Source: Bacteroidetes bacterium UBA2234 (GTDB taxonomy: Bacteria > Bacteroidota > Bacteroidia > NS11-12g > UBA955). From it: a stretch of DNA of 13,307 nt. Shown here one piece after another: positions 6,306 to 13,307 of the stretch. Below the pieces are notes generated by a model. That model saw only the letters and a program-made list of their open reading frames with translations, was not told the DNA's origin and searched no databases. How positions within the stretch are numbered: position 1 is the first letter of the stretch; the number at the start of each line of letters is the position of its first letter. The stretch spans positions 162,067 through 175,373 of the forward strand of contig DDYM01000061.1 of the NCBI GenBank assembly GCA_002347985.1, in the 5' to 3' direction. The translations under genes were made by a program, and so were the position numbers.

Positions 6306-8207
6306 TTATGGCAATCGTAAATGCAGTGATTCCAAGGCTTCGCCCAATGCAGGATGCTTTTTCACCAAATAATCTAGCTTTTCTTTATCCGTATAAGGTC
6401 GTCTCTCAACCACTTGAATTTCACCCATTTCCCAACCGATATTTTTTACTTGATTGCCAGGCAAACGACGTTTTAAAAATTGCATCAATTGGGGCTTTAT
6501 TTCCTCGATGATTGATTCTTGGCCTGAGGTGGATAATTCAATCACCAACTGACCGTCATTCAGTCGATATCTCAATGATTTCAAGCATGTTGAAATTCGG
6601 GGCCCTTGGGTTTGATAGAAACCCACATAGGCATCTTCCAATGAATTGTAGGTTTCAATGGATGCTAAACCTGAATCCGAATTGGGCGTTGGCTGGGCAG
6701 TTTCGGTTGATTGACGATCTGAATTAGAGCCTTTGTCTTCCAAAGCCGAATCTGTAGTGCTAAGTCCATTCTCATCGCTCTCGGCCTCGGATTGACTTTT
6801 TGCCAGCAGTTCTTTTTGACGCTTGAATGCTTCAAATCCAGACAACTTGCTCTTATCGGTAATAATTTGAACGGCCGGTGTAGGAGGCTTAGCAATGGGC
6901 GCTTTAGCGACAGGAGTTGTTGAGATAGGTACAGATGAGATGGGAGCTGACCCAACCGCACTTGAATCTATTGGACTTGCCGCCTCCTGTGTTTTCGTGG
7001 CCTCAGCGATTGACTTTTCAGAAACTTTATTGATATTCGGTTTTACCTTCTCTTCTACGATGCTCGGTGCATTTTTGAACGATGATGATTTTACCGAATC
7101 AGAATTACTCAGTTTTTTTTTTACTTCCTCAAGGGAAGGAATATTTTGAATGAAGGATTGTAAATGGCCGAGTTTCATTAACAGCAACTCCACCAGAAGT
7201 CGCGGATTTCTTGATGCCTTGTATTTCTCTTCCGCTTCAGACACCAAACTCAAACTGTTTAAAATAAAAGCAAAACTAAACTGGGCCGATTGCTCAATGT
7301 ATTTTGTCTTGAATGAATCAGAAACGTCAACCAATGCTTGGGTTTTTGTCTCTTTACAAACCGCTAAATTTCTAAAATGCGACGCCAAACCACCCAAAAA
7401 TGTGGATCCATCAAAACCTTTTTTCACAATAGCATCATAAGAAAGTAGTGCATCGGATATTTGCGATTGATACAACATGGAAGACACATTAAAGAAGGTA
7501 TCTAAATCCAAAACACTTAAGATATCAACTGCCGTTTCATAGGTTATTTGTCCGCCGCCAAAACTCACCAACTGATCAAACATCGACAATGCATCGCGAA
7601 GTCCGCCATCTGCTTTTCTTGCTATCAAATGCAAAGCATCCAATTCCGCCGTGATATTTTCTTTTTTTGCAATGCCTTCAAGGTGTGAAACCATGTCTTT
7701 GGTTTCAATCCGATTGAAGTTAAAAACCTGACATCGACTGAGAATCGTTGGAAGAATTTTGTGTTTTTCTGTTGTAGCGAGGATAAAAATGGCATAGGCC
7801 GGTGGTTCCTCCAATGTTTTCAGGAACGCATTGAAAGCCTGGGTAGACAGCATATGAACCTCGTCAATGATGTACACCTTGTATTTCCCTACTTGGGGAG
7901 GGATTCGTACTTGATCTATGAGATGACGAATGTCTTCTACAGAATTATTGCTCGCCGCATCGAGTTCAAAAATATTAAACGCGTAATCTTGATTTGGATC
8001 ACCCCCGTCTTGGGCATTTATTACCTTCGCTAAAATCCTAGCACAGGTTGTCTTACCAACACCTCTGGGCCCCGTAAAGAGAAAGGCTTGGGCCAATTTA
8101 TTGTTGTTGATTTCATGCATCAACGTCTCAGCCACCTGGTGCTGACCAACCACATCATCAAATGTAGTAGGACGATACTTTCTAGCCGAAACAACAAACT
8201 GATCCAT
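6306..8207 (-). CDS. dnaX: DNA polymerase III subunit gamma/tau (clamp loader)
   Basis: This 633-residue protein drives loading of the beta clamp. The AAA+ module has Walker A GPRGVGKT (46-53), Walker B with DEVH (115-118), sensor 1 ATT (144-146), the SRC motif (157-159) and sensor 2 GGLRDALS (201-208). A helical collar follows to about residue 355, then a Ser/Ala/Pro-rich linker (about 366-530), then a C-terminal tau-like domain. The loop that normally carries four zinc-binding cysteines is replaced by INAQDGGDPNQDY (63-75). The open frame extends upstream to 8270, but those 21 residues are unlike the family, and MDQFVVSARKYRPTTF is the typical N terminus, so the start is set at 8207. A run of ten A at codons 362-365 could cause frame slippage to a short gamma form. 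It is followed after 59 bases by proline dehydrogenase. Confidence 0.95.
   Translation of the reverse strand: MDQFVVSARKYRPTTFDDVVGQHQVAETLMHEINNNKLAQAFLFTGPRGVGKTTCARILAKVINAQDGGDPNQDYAFNIFELDAASNNSVEDIRHLIDQVRIPPQVGKYKVYIIDEVHMLSTQAFNAFLKTLEEPPAYAIFILATTEKHKILPTILSRCQVFNFNRIETKDMVSHLEGIAKKENITAELDALHLIARKADGGLRDALSMFDQLVSFGGGQITYETAVDILSVLDLDTFFNVSSMLYQSQISDALLSYDAIVKKGFDGSTFLGGLASHFRNLAVCKETKTQALVDVSDSFKTKYIEQSAQFSFAFILNSLSLVSEAEEKYKASRNPRLLVELLLMKLGHLQSFIQNIPSLEEVKKKLSNSDSVKSSSFKNAPSIVEEKVKPNINKVSEKSIAEATKTQEAASPIDSSAVGSAPISSVPISTTPVAKAPIAKPPTPAVQIITDKSKLSGFEAFKRQKELLAKSQSEAESDENGLSTTDSALEDKGSNSDRQSTETAQPTPNSDSGLASIETYNSLEDAYVGFYQTQGPRISTCLKSLRYRLNDGQLVIELSTSGQESIIEEIKPQLMQFLKRRLPGNQVKNIGWEMGEIQVVERRPYTDKEKLDYLVKKHPALGEALESLHLRLP
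7113..7122 (-). other. A10 homopolymer in dnaX: candidate slippage site for a gamma form
   Basis: The minus strand reads GTA AAA AAA AAA CTG at codons 362-366 of dnaX, ten consecutive A. One extra A, or a -1 ribosomal shift, gives AAA ACT GAG TAA and a 367-residue product. One A fewer, or a +1 shift, gives AAA AAC TGA and a 365-residue product. Both end just after the AAA+ and collar domains and remove the linker and tau domain. Programmed production of gamma from dnaX is established in E. coli (A-rich ribosomal frameshift signal) and Thermus thermophilus (A9 transcriptional slippage). Slippage here is inferred from sequence only. Confidence 0.55.
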
Positions 8208-8212
8208 GAATG

Positions 8213-8244
8213 CAAAGTAACCCCAATCAAGCCATGTTGCCAAA
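8213..8244 (-). promoter_or_regulatory. Candidate dnaX promoter (TTTG-N20-TTACTTTG)
   Basis: On the minus strand a -33-like TTTG (8241-8244) is followed after 20 bases by TTACTTTG (8213-8220), one mismatch from the Bacteroidota -7 consensus TAnnTTTG. The spacing fits the family of sigma-ABfr promoters. The -7 box ends only five bases before the dnaX ATG at 8207, which would imply a leaderless or nearly leaderless mRNA. It lies inside the 104-base gap shared with the divergent redoxin gene. The motif is seen; its activity is a guess. Confidence 0.35.
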
Positions 8245-8311
8245 CTTGTTGACCCACAAAAAACCCACAAATTCTCAAAGGATTGTGTAAATTGCGTTCT
8301 AATTAGAGATC

Positions 8312-8839
8312 ATGAATATTGGAGACAACCTAAAGCATTTCGAGCTCAAAAGTACCACTGGCGAAGTGGTTAGTACATATCATTTATCTGACAAAAGTGC
8401 CCTTCTCATTGTGGTAACTTGCAATCATTGTCCAACTGCATTGGCATACTGGCCCAGAATCATATCCTTGGCAAAACAATACGAAGAAGACAATTTAGGC
8501 GTTTTGGCGATCAACGGAAACGACGCCAGTCAGAAACCGATGGATAGTTTTGCTGAAATGCAACGATTGGCATCTCAATATGGGGTTCCATTTCCTTATT
8601 TGCACGATGAATCACAAGAAATCTTAAAGCAATTGGGAGCAGAAAGAACGCCGGAAGTTTTTCTATTCAATGCACGTAGAGAATTGGTTTATAAAGGCGC
8701 CATTGATGATTCTTGGGAAAACGAAGCTGCAGTAATGCGTGTTTATTTAGAGGATGCAATTGAATTTGCATTGGACGGACTGGAAATTGACTACCCTGAA
8801 ATTCCTGCGGTAGGATGTTCCATCAAGTGGAAATCATAA
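8312..8839 (+). CDS. Thioredoxin-fold redoxin (PRX-like family), CxxC
   Basis: This 175-residue protein has a thioredoxin/peroxiredoxin-like fold: N-terminal IGDNLKHFELKSTTGE typical of AhpC/TSA-type proteins, a strand LLIVVT followed by the redox motif CNHC (C37-x-x-C40), and a cis-proline-like segment RTPEVFLFN. The pattern TCNHCP...A..YWPRI resembles the cytosolic PRX-like proteins (cd02969 type), whose exact substrate is not established; thiol-disulfide exchange or peroxide reduction is the likely chemistry. There is no signal peptide, so it should be cytosolic and is unlikely to be the periplasmic thioredoxin of cytochrome c maturation, although it lies near that cluster. It diverges from dnaX and is followed after one base by a short-chain dehydrogenase, so the two are probably co-transcribed. 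Confidence 0.85.
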   Translation: MNIGDNLKHFELKSTTGEVVSTYHLSDKSALLIVVTCNHCPTALAYWPRIISLAKQYEEDNLGVLAINGNDASQKPMDSFAEMQRLASQYGVPFPYLHDESQEILKQLGAERTPEVFLFNARRELVYKGAIDDSWENEAAVMRVYLEDAIEFALDGLEIDYPEIPAVGCSIKWKS

Positions 8840-8840
8840 A

Positions 8841-9671
8841 ATGGGTGCGCGCGTCGCTCTCATCACAGGAGCATCTTCCGGAATAGGAAGGGCTCTGGCC
8901 ATTGAAGCAATAAAGCGTGGATACTCCGTTGGTTTGATGGCTAGATCGGCAGAATCATTGGCCGAAACAGCAGCAATGTGCTCTCATCAGATCCAAAAGT
9001 CGGATTCAATCGACACTTTGAAAGTATTTTCTTTCATTGGCGATGTCTGTCTTGAAAACGACTGTCGGAACTTCATAGAGCAAAGCTTGTTAGCACTCGA
9101 GAGAATCGATGTACTCATCAACAATGCTGGCATTTCGATGCGAGGCATTTTTGTAGATACCGATCTTTCTGTGCTAAAACGATTGATGGATACAAACTTT
9201 TGGGGCACCGTTTATTGCAGCAAATACGCCCTACCCCAATTGTTAGTAAACAAGGGTTCAGTTGTAGGTATATCTTCCATTGCTGGATTCAAAGGTTTAC
9301 CAGCACGCACCGGATATAGTGCAAGCAAATTTGCGATGCAAGGGTTCTTGGAGAGTTTGCGATGTGAAAATTTAGAAACTGGATTACAGGTGTTAATTGC
9401 TTGCCCCGGGTATACGGAGAGCAATATTCGAAAAACGGCATTGGATCAAAATGGCTCTCAACAAAATGATTCTCCGTTGAAAGAAGAAAAATTAATGTCG
9501 GCCGAGGCGGTAGCCGAGGCCACCTGGACTGCCATCGAAAAAAAACGCAGTTACCTCATCCTTACACTGCAAGGAAAAATGGCTGTATTTATAAATAAGT
9601 GGTTTCCCAAATTGGCGGATCGATTGACCTACAATGTAATTAAAAAAGAGCCCAATTCACCGTTCAAGTAA
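8841..9671 (+). CDS. Short-chain dehydrogenase/reductase (classical SDR)
   Basis: This 276-residue NAD(P)(H)-dependent oxidoreductase has all classical SDR elements: cofactor loop TGASSGIG (9-16), NNAG (94-97), active-site Asn119 (DTNFWG), catalytic Ser145/146 (GISSIAG), Tyr159 and Lys163 (YSASK), and the PGYTESN segment after them. An Arg (R35, in GLMARSAESL) after the second strand suggests a preference for NADP(H). The substrate cannot be told from sequence; similar Bacteroidota proteins are annotated only as SDR family. The start at 8841 is one base after the redoxin stop, implying one transcript. The C-terminal segment, FINKWFPKLADRLTYNVI, is amphipathic and may dimerise or touch membranes. 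An intrinsic terminator follows immediately. Confidence 0.93.
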   Translation: MGARVALITGASSGIGRALAIEAIKRGYSVGLMARSAESLAETAAMCSHQIQKSDSIDTLKVFSFIGDVCLENDCRNFIEQSLLALERIDVLINNAGISMRGIFVDTDLSVLKRLMDTNFWGTVYCSKYALPQLLVNKGSVVGISSIAGFKGLPARTGYSASKFAMQGFLESLRCENLETGLQVLIACPGYTESNIRKTALDQNGSQQNDSPLKEEKLMSAEAVAEATWTAIEKKRSYLILTLQGKMAVFINKWFPKLADRLTYNVIKKEPNSPFK

Positions 9672-9673
9672 TT

Positions 9674-9703
9674 TCAGTTAGCTGCGCTAGAACTGATTTT
9701 TTT
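9674..9703 (+). terminator. Intrinsic terminator after the redoxin-SDR pair
   Basis: TCAGTT (9674-9679) pairs with AACTGA (9691-9696). The stem can extend by AGC/GCT around a TGC loop with a two-base AG bulge, and seven T follow at once (9697-9703). It lies three bases after the SDR stop codon. On the minus strand no T-run follows the hairpin, so it should not terminate the convergent gene. Confidence 0.75.
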
Positions 9704-9721
9704 ATTTTACAATTCCATCAA

Positions 9722-12580
9722 TCAATTTCTAATCAAGTAAACAGTCCCTGAATGGGTCAAAAATACACCTGTATTCTTAACCCCAGAGACGATATAAACA
9801 TATTGTCCCTCCATCGCCGGTTCCCCTTTTGTATCAGTACCATCCCAATATCGATTTGTTTCAGAGGATTCAAACAACTTTTCACCCCATCGATTAAAGA
9901 CCATGAATTTATATTTGTCCAATAATTCGGCATTGTATGGACCAAAAACATTATTACCACCTTTTCCATCAGGTGTAAATGCATTGGGGAAATAAATGTT
10001 TTGACTGATTGAAATATACTTATTGAACTCAAGGGAATCCATGCACCCCTTATCAGTTGTCACTCTAAGTTTTACCCACTGAGTCCCCAAATCCGAAATG
10101 TTAGCGGTGCCAGGACCTATTCCCAAACCGATCAATTTGTTTTTATGAATCCATTCAACCTTGTTACCAGATGTACCTGTGTAAAGATAATTCCAATGAG
10201 TTACACCACTGCTTTCATGAGCAAAATCAAAATTATAATTGATGATTGGCTTGGGATTAACTGTAATCACAGCTTGATCCGTATCACAACAACCAACTTC
10301 ATTTTCTACAATCAAATCGAGTTTGAATTGTCCTGCTGTCTTGAATAAATATTTGGGCGACACGATTTGAGAATCGGTTCCATTGGCGAGCCACCGCCTT
10401 TTAACAATTTTACTACCCTTATAATCCTCAGTAAATCGAATTGACACCCATTCGCCCAAACATAATTGTGTATCAAAAACAGCAATTTCCGGAGACTCAA
10501 GAACTACCAAATTTGAAGTCATAGAATCCCTACATCCCCAAACATTATCACCTTTGAGTTTAACGGAATATTTACCCGGTGCAGAAATTCTAAATCCATT
10601 CACCTTCTTTCCATTCGCGAATTTATTTTCAGGCAGATTCCATGTAAATCTGGTTGTATTGTTACCTGAATTAAGTACTTCTAAATTAAAAACATGCCCA
10701 TTCATGCATTGAATTGAATCATTTACAGTCAAATCAAAATTTCCAACTGAACTTACAAATACGCTTGCAGTATCCCCAGCTTTACAACCATTTTGATTCG
10801 AAACATTTAATATCAATGCGAATCTCCCCGTATCAACCAAATTCCAAACGGGTTGGGATGTTGAACCAAAGTTGTTTCCGCATTTCCAGGAGTAAAATAC
10901 GATTGGCGATGTGGACTTAATTATTACCGTTGGTCGTAATTGATTTGGAGCACACAAAGAAGTATCTCTGAGTTTAATGGATGGTTTTTCGTATATGACA
11001 ATTTGAGACTTCGCAGAATCTCTACAACCCCATGCATCAACAACTGTTAATTTCAGAGCAAAGGTCCCTGATTTGTTTACAGTAAAACGCTTTATACTCT
11101 GACCCTCCGCTGTCTTATTTTCGGGCAGTTGCCAATAAAATTTATTTTGAGAAGAACTGCCATTTCCACTAAAATCGAAGGAATGTCCTTCAAAACACTG
11201 GTCTGAGTCATTCATTCCAATGGATAAATCTCCAATATTTGCAACCTCAATGTTGGCCGTATCATTACCACGACATCCAAATGCATCTGTCACAGACAAA
11301 ATCATAACAAATTTCCCTGTATCAATCAAACTCCATGTGGGCTGAACTGACAAGCTGGTATTACCGCCAAAGCGCCAATAATATTGATTAATTTTATTTT
11401 TTGACGTAACTACAGCGCTCGAGGTAAATTGTAATTGGTTACATAATAATGTATCTCGGATATTTACGATAGGTTTTGGGATGATTTTGATGGGAATTTG
11501 GATAGAATCGCCGCAAGGTGACACATAACTCACTGTGTAATCTCCGTTGGGAAGAAACATTGGAAGCAATGCATCGGTAAGGACCTTGTGTAAGTAACCC
11601 GTCGCAGAGGCATTTGTGGTTTTTCGAATATAGAATTTACCAGTTTTATTATCAATCGATTGACTTTTCAACCAAATGAACTCAGACAAGTCAACGGGCG
11701 ATAGTGAACCTTCACAAGCCGCGTAAGACTTTCGCTTTAATTCGAGACTACATGGTAGCGGATCAGCCACGACCTCTACCCAATCTAACCCATCATCAGG
11801 CATGAAGGCCGCACGAAAATTATTGAACCAAGGGGATGATTTCAATGGTTCAAATGGAGTACTACGATATACCGGATAAACCCATGTTTGCTGCTTAGAT
11901 CTATCGTCAACAGGCGTCAATGTATATTTGGTCATCACCAAAGAATCATGAATGATTCGAAATTCAGCCATGGCTTCAAAAAACAATCCCAACGGCATAT
12001 TCGCATTGATTTTATTCACAAAAAAATAATCAGGCTGTGAGGTTGTACTCCTAGACCTGGCACTCCACCAATCAACCCAGGCTCCAACAATATACCCTTC
12101 TGGTGTATTTCCACTTCCATAAATCGCTGGATGATAGTTAGAATTACTTACCGGAATTGAGCCCAACCAATATTCGTTATAATCCCCTACCGTTGTTGTT
12201 CTACAAACAAAGGAACCTTTAATTCGAACAGAATGGGTAGTAAGGTTGTAATGCTTTTTTGTATAGACACCTGCAACTCCATAGTGTGAACCCGCATCCA
12301 ACACATTCGTTCCTTTTGCTACATTGGAATTGTAGCTATTGGTTTTAGAGAAATTTGCAACGAAAGTTGGCGTGGTTTCGGACTGACAGTACAAAGGTTT
12401 GCTCAGGGTATCTGGATTAAATCCTTTTGAATTGTAATCAGTTAATGAATTCCAATGAACATTGGCGGTGGTCATGTCGTATCTCACAGAATCATACTGT
12501 GAATAAGCCACTTGACTTTGGAACAAAATCATCAAGCAGAATACGAATTTCGATTTACCTAAAAATGTAAATTTAATCAC
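9722..12580 (-). CDS. Secreted multi-PKD protein with T9SS type B sorting domain
   Basis: This is a 952-residue adhesin-like exported protein. A signal peptide (about residues 1-27, hydrophobic FVFCLMILF then AYS|Q) leads to an N-terminal region (about 28-280) that I do not recognise. A linker and a series of PKD/Ig-like modules follow, including a tandem duplicated pair (370-532 and 533-696) and further modules to about 860. The C-terminal 90 residues (YFPNAFTPDGKGGNNVFGPY, FMVFNRWGEKLF, YWDGTDTKGEP, GQYVYIVSG, ending GTVYLIRN) are a textbook gliding-motility-associated/CHU_C domain, which directs export and surface attachment by the type IX secretion system. Translation starts at GTG: an in-frame TAA lies four codons upstream (12590-12592) and the next ATG (codon 17) would break the signal peptide. 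The gene is monocistronic, converging on the SDR gene. A role in adhesion or gliding is inferred. Confidence 0.9.
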   Translation of the reverse strand: MIKFTFLGKSKFVFCLMILFQSQVAYSQYDSVRYDMTTANVHWNSLTDYNSKGFNPDTLSKPLYCQSETTPTFVANFSKTNSYNSNVAKGTNVLDAGSHYGVAGVYTKKHYNLTTHSVRIKGSFVCRTTTVGDYNEYWLGSIPVSNSNYHPAIYGSGNTPEGYIVGAWVDWWSARSRSTTSQPDYFFVNKINANMPLGLFFEAMAEFRIIHDSLVMTKYTLTPVDDRSKQQTWVYPVYRSTPFEPLKSSPWFNNFRAAFMPDDGLDWVEVVADPLPCSLELKRKSYAACEGSLSPVDLSEFIWLKSQSIDNKTGKFYIRKTTNASATGYLHKVLTDALLPMFLPNGDYTVSYVSPCGDSIQIPIKIIPKPIVNIRDTLLCNQLQFTSSAVVTSKNKINQYYWRFGGNTSLSVQPTWSLIDTGKFVMILSVTDAFGCRGNDTANIEVANIGDLSIGMNDSDQCFEGHSFDFSGNGSSSQNKFYWQLPENKTAEGQSIKRFTVNKSGTFALKLTVVDAWGCRDSAKSQIVIYEKPSIKLRDTSLCAPNQLRPTVIIKSTSPIVFYSWKCGNNFGSTSQPVWNLVDTGRFALILNVSNQNGCKAGDTASVFVSSVGNFDLTVNDSIQCMNGHVFNLEVLNSGNNTTRFTWNLPENKFANGKKVNGFRISAPGKYSVKLKGDNVWGCRDSMTSNLVVLESPEIAVFDTQLCLGEWVSIRFTEDYKGSKIVKRRWLANGTDSQIVSPKYLFKTAGQFKLDLIVENEVGCCDTDQAVITVNPKPIINYNFDFAHESSGVTHWNYLYTGTSGNKVEWIHKNKLIGLGIGPGTANISDLGTQWVKLRVTTDKGCMDSLEFNKYISISQNIYFPNAFTPDGKGGNNVFGPYNAELLDKYKFMVFNRWGEKLFESSETNRYWDGTDTKGEPAMEGQYVYIVSGVKNTGVFLTHSGTVYLIRN
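9725..9994 (-). other. T9SS type B C-terminal sorting domain
   Basis: These codons cover residues 863-952 of the secreted protein. FPNAFTPDGKGGNN, FNRWGEKLFES, WDGTDTKGEPAMEG and QYVYIVSG are the recurrent motifs of the gliding motility-associated C-terminal domain, recognised by the type IX machinery. It is direct evidence that the organism has a type IX secretion system, although none of those genes is in the window. Confidence 0.92.
10493..11473 (-). repeat. Tandem two-copy repeat of a PKD domain pair (about 163 aa each)
   Basis: Residues 370-532 and 533-696 of the secreted protein align along their whole length. Each starts with a (K)P-x-I-x-(I/L)RDT-x-LC segment, has a first module ending TGKF/TGRF..L.V..(F/N)GC, a second module with ND(S)..QC..GH.F and (W)xLPENK..(E/N)G, and closes with the identical WGCRDS followed by a valine-rich strand. 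A third, partial copy begins at 697 (PEIAVFDTQLC). The copies are well diverged, so the duplication is not recent. Each module keeps two Cys, one near its start (LC or QC) and one near its end (GC), suggesting disulfides. Confidence 0.8.
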
Positions 12581-12597
12581 AACCCGATTTTATTTAC

Positions 12598-12629
12598 CCA
12601 ATTTATTTTACAACGCTAATTTAGACAAA
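12598..12629 (-). promoter_or_regulatory. Candidate promoter of the secreted PKD protein
   Basis: On the minus strand TTTG (12626-12629) is followed by a 20-base spacer and TAAATTGG (12598-12605), one mismatch from the Bacteroidota -7 consensus TAnnTTTG. It lies 17 bases upstream of the GTG start, leaving a leader of roughly ten bases. Spacing and position fit, but the region is AT-rich and chance matches are likely. Confidence 0.35.
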
Positions 12630-12687
12630 TAATTTCTTTCCATTGTGGCTTCTTCATTGATGATTGGTTTTATTTTCGCATTCTACA

Positions 12688-13307
12688 ATGAAAAACAAGG
12701 TTATCCTTTGGGTTTTTATATCAATGTTCTCATTGGATACATCAGCCCAAATTTCAAACACCGCATTTATTGATTCTATTGGGGGTGAAAAGGTTGGAAA
12801 ATTAACTATTTCTGGGTGGCTCGATGCCTATTATGGAAAGATGTCGCCCAATGCCGACAAAGTTCCTCATTTGGTTTCATCGGCAAGTTTAAATCAGGTT
12901 GACATCAATCTGACATATTTGGATTTTAGATATGCAAACAAGGGGGTCAAAGCCAGAATAGTGCCGGCTTACGGCAGTTACATGGACGCCAATTATGCAT
13001 CGGAGAAAAGTGGTTTAAAGAACTTAATGGAGGCCAGTGTTGGGGTTAGACTCAACGAAAAAAAGGACATTTGGTTGGAGGCGGGCCTCATTGGATCACC
13101 CTTTACGAATGAGAATCCTGTAAGCAGGGACCACTTGATTTACACGCGTTCCATGGCCGCCGAATTTTGTCCCTATTACCTGATGGGAGCCAAAGTTATT
13201 GCGCCTCTCAATTCCAAATTGAAAACCTCTTTTTATCTATTGAACGGATGGCAAACGTTAGGTCCTCAGTATAAAACTCCTGCGTTTGCTACACAGTTGG
13301 AATACAC
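12688..13307 (+). CDS. Outer-membrane beta-barrel porin, OmpL-like (bbp2 type), 3' end outside window
   Basis: The visible 206 codons encode a signal peptide (MKNKVILWVF...SLDTSA|Q, cleavage after about residue 20) followed by alternating hydrophobic/polar strands typical of a beta-barrel. The segments GWLDAYYGKM, INLTYLDFRY, NLMEASVGVRLNEKKDIWLE, AGLIGS, SRDHLIYTRSMAAEFCPYY and YLLNGWQ follow the order of the putative beta-barrel porin-2 (OmpL-like) family of Bacteroidota. Members are thought to be outer-membrane channels, with substrates unknown. The frame is open to the right edge. The start ATG at 12688 directly precedes the signal peptide. It diverges from the secreted PKD gene across a 107-base gap; no convincing promoter was found on this side. 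Confidence 0.8.
   Translation, partial: MKNKVILWVFISMFSLDTSAQISNTAFIDSIGGEKVGKLTISGWLDAYYGKMSPNADKVPHLVSSASLNQVDINLTYLDFRYANKGVKARIVPAYGSYMDANYASEKSGLKNLMEASVGVRLNEKKDIWLEAGLIGSPFTNENPVSRDHLIYTRSMAAEFCPYYLMGAKVIAPLNSKLKTSFYLLNGWQTLGPQYKTPAFATQLEY

Noticed and set aside
8208..8270. In-frame extension of dnaX upstream of 8207
   Set aside because: The 21 added residues (beginning MWVFCGSTSL) have no family resemblance and overlap the candidate promoter; MDQFVVSARKYRP is the standard DnaX N terminus.
8312..8839. The CxxC redoxin as the CcmG/ResA thioredoxin of cytochrome c maturation
   Set aside because: It has no signal peptide or anchor, a CNHC rather than a CcmG-like site, and is divergently transcribed from the ccm operon.
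9538..9545. A8 run near the 3' end of the SDR gene as a second slippage site
   Set aside because: The run is shorter, close to the C terminus and past all catalytic motifs, so slippage would have little purpose; probably chance Lys codons.
10493..11473. Repeated segments read as a CRISPR array or recent DNA repeat
   Set aside because: The similarity is at the protein level over units of about 490 bases with diverged nucleotides; it is a domain duplication in a coding gene.
12643..12678. TATTTTCG (12671-12678) as a -7 box for the outer-membrane barrel gene
   Set aside because: One mismatch at a key position, and the nearest TTG boxes give spacers of 11 or 25 bases, outside the accepted range.

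Overview
The window looks like chromosomal DNA of a Bacteroidota bacterium, probably of the Flavobacteriales or a close relative. The evidence is a large secreted PKD-rich protein ending in a type IX secretion (gliding-motility-type, CHU_C) sorting domain, a Bacteroidota-style cytochrome c maturation cluster, a DnaX without the usual zinc-binding cysteines, moderately AT-rich DNA, and no evident Shine-Dalgarno sequences at the starts examined. It is mostly housekeeping DNA: I see no phage, transposon, CRISPR array, tRNA or rRNA, and no convincing new defence or biosynthetic system.

Layout. From 8207 down to the left edge, seven genes lie on the minus strand: dnaX (clamp-loader tau/gamma), proline dehydrogenase, ccmC-like, a small ccmD-like gene (3774-3944), ccmE-like, ccmF-like, and a DUF2520 Rossmann-fold protein cut by the left edge. 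From proline dehydrogenase onward, every junction is the same 4-base ATGA start/stop overlap (five in a row). This is strong evidence for one translationally coupled operon. The CcmC-CcmD-CcmE-CcmF set handles and delivers heme to apocytochromes c. Proline dehydrogenase feeds electrons into the quinone pool that such cytochromes drain, so the grouping makes respiratory sense, although the proline dehydrogenase is an unexpected leader. CcmA, CcmB, CcmG and CcmH are not in the window.

Diverging from dnaX, two plus-strand genes (a CxxC redoxin of the PRX-like type and a classical short-chain dehydrogenase/reductase) are separated by one base and followed by an intrinsic terminator (9674-9703). 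Converging on them is a 952-residue secreted, multi-PKD adhesin-like protein (minus, GTG start at 12580). Diverging from that is the start of an outer-membrane beta-barrel protein (plus, 12688 to the right edge).

The best lead is in dnaX. A run of ten A residues sits in frame just after the clamp-loader/collar domains, and both alternative frames stop within one to three codons. Slippage in either direction would therefore yield a short gamma-like DnaX of about 365-367 residues, as known for dnaX in Escherichia coli (ribosomal frameshift) and Thermus thermophilus (transcriptional slippage). Other points worth a look are an Ig/IPT-like domain inserted into the first periplasmic loop of CcmC, the CxxxY form of CcmE, and the chain of ATGA overlaps.
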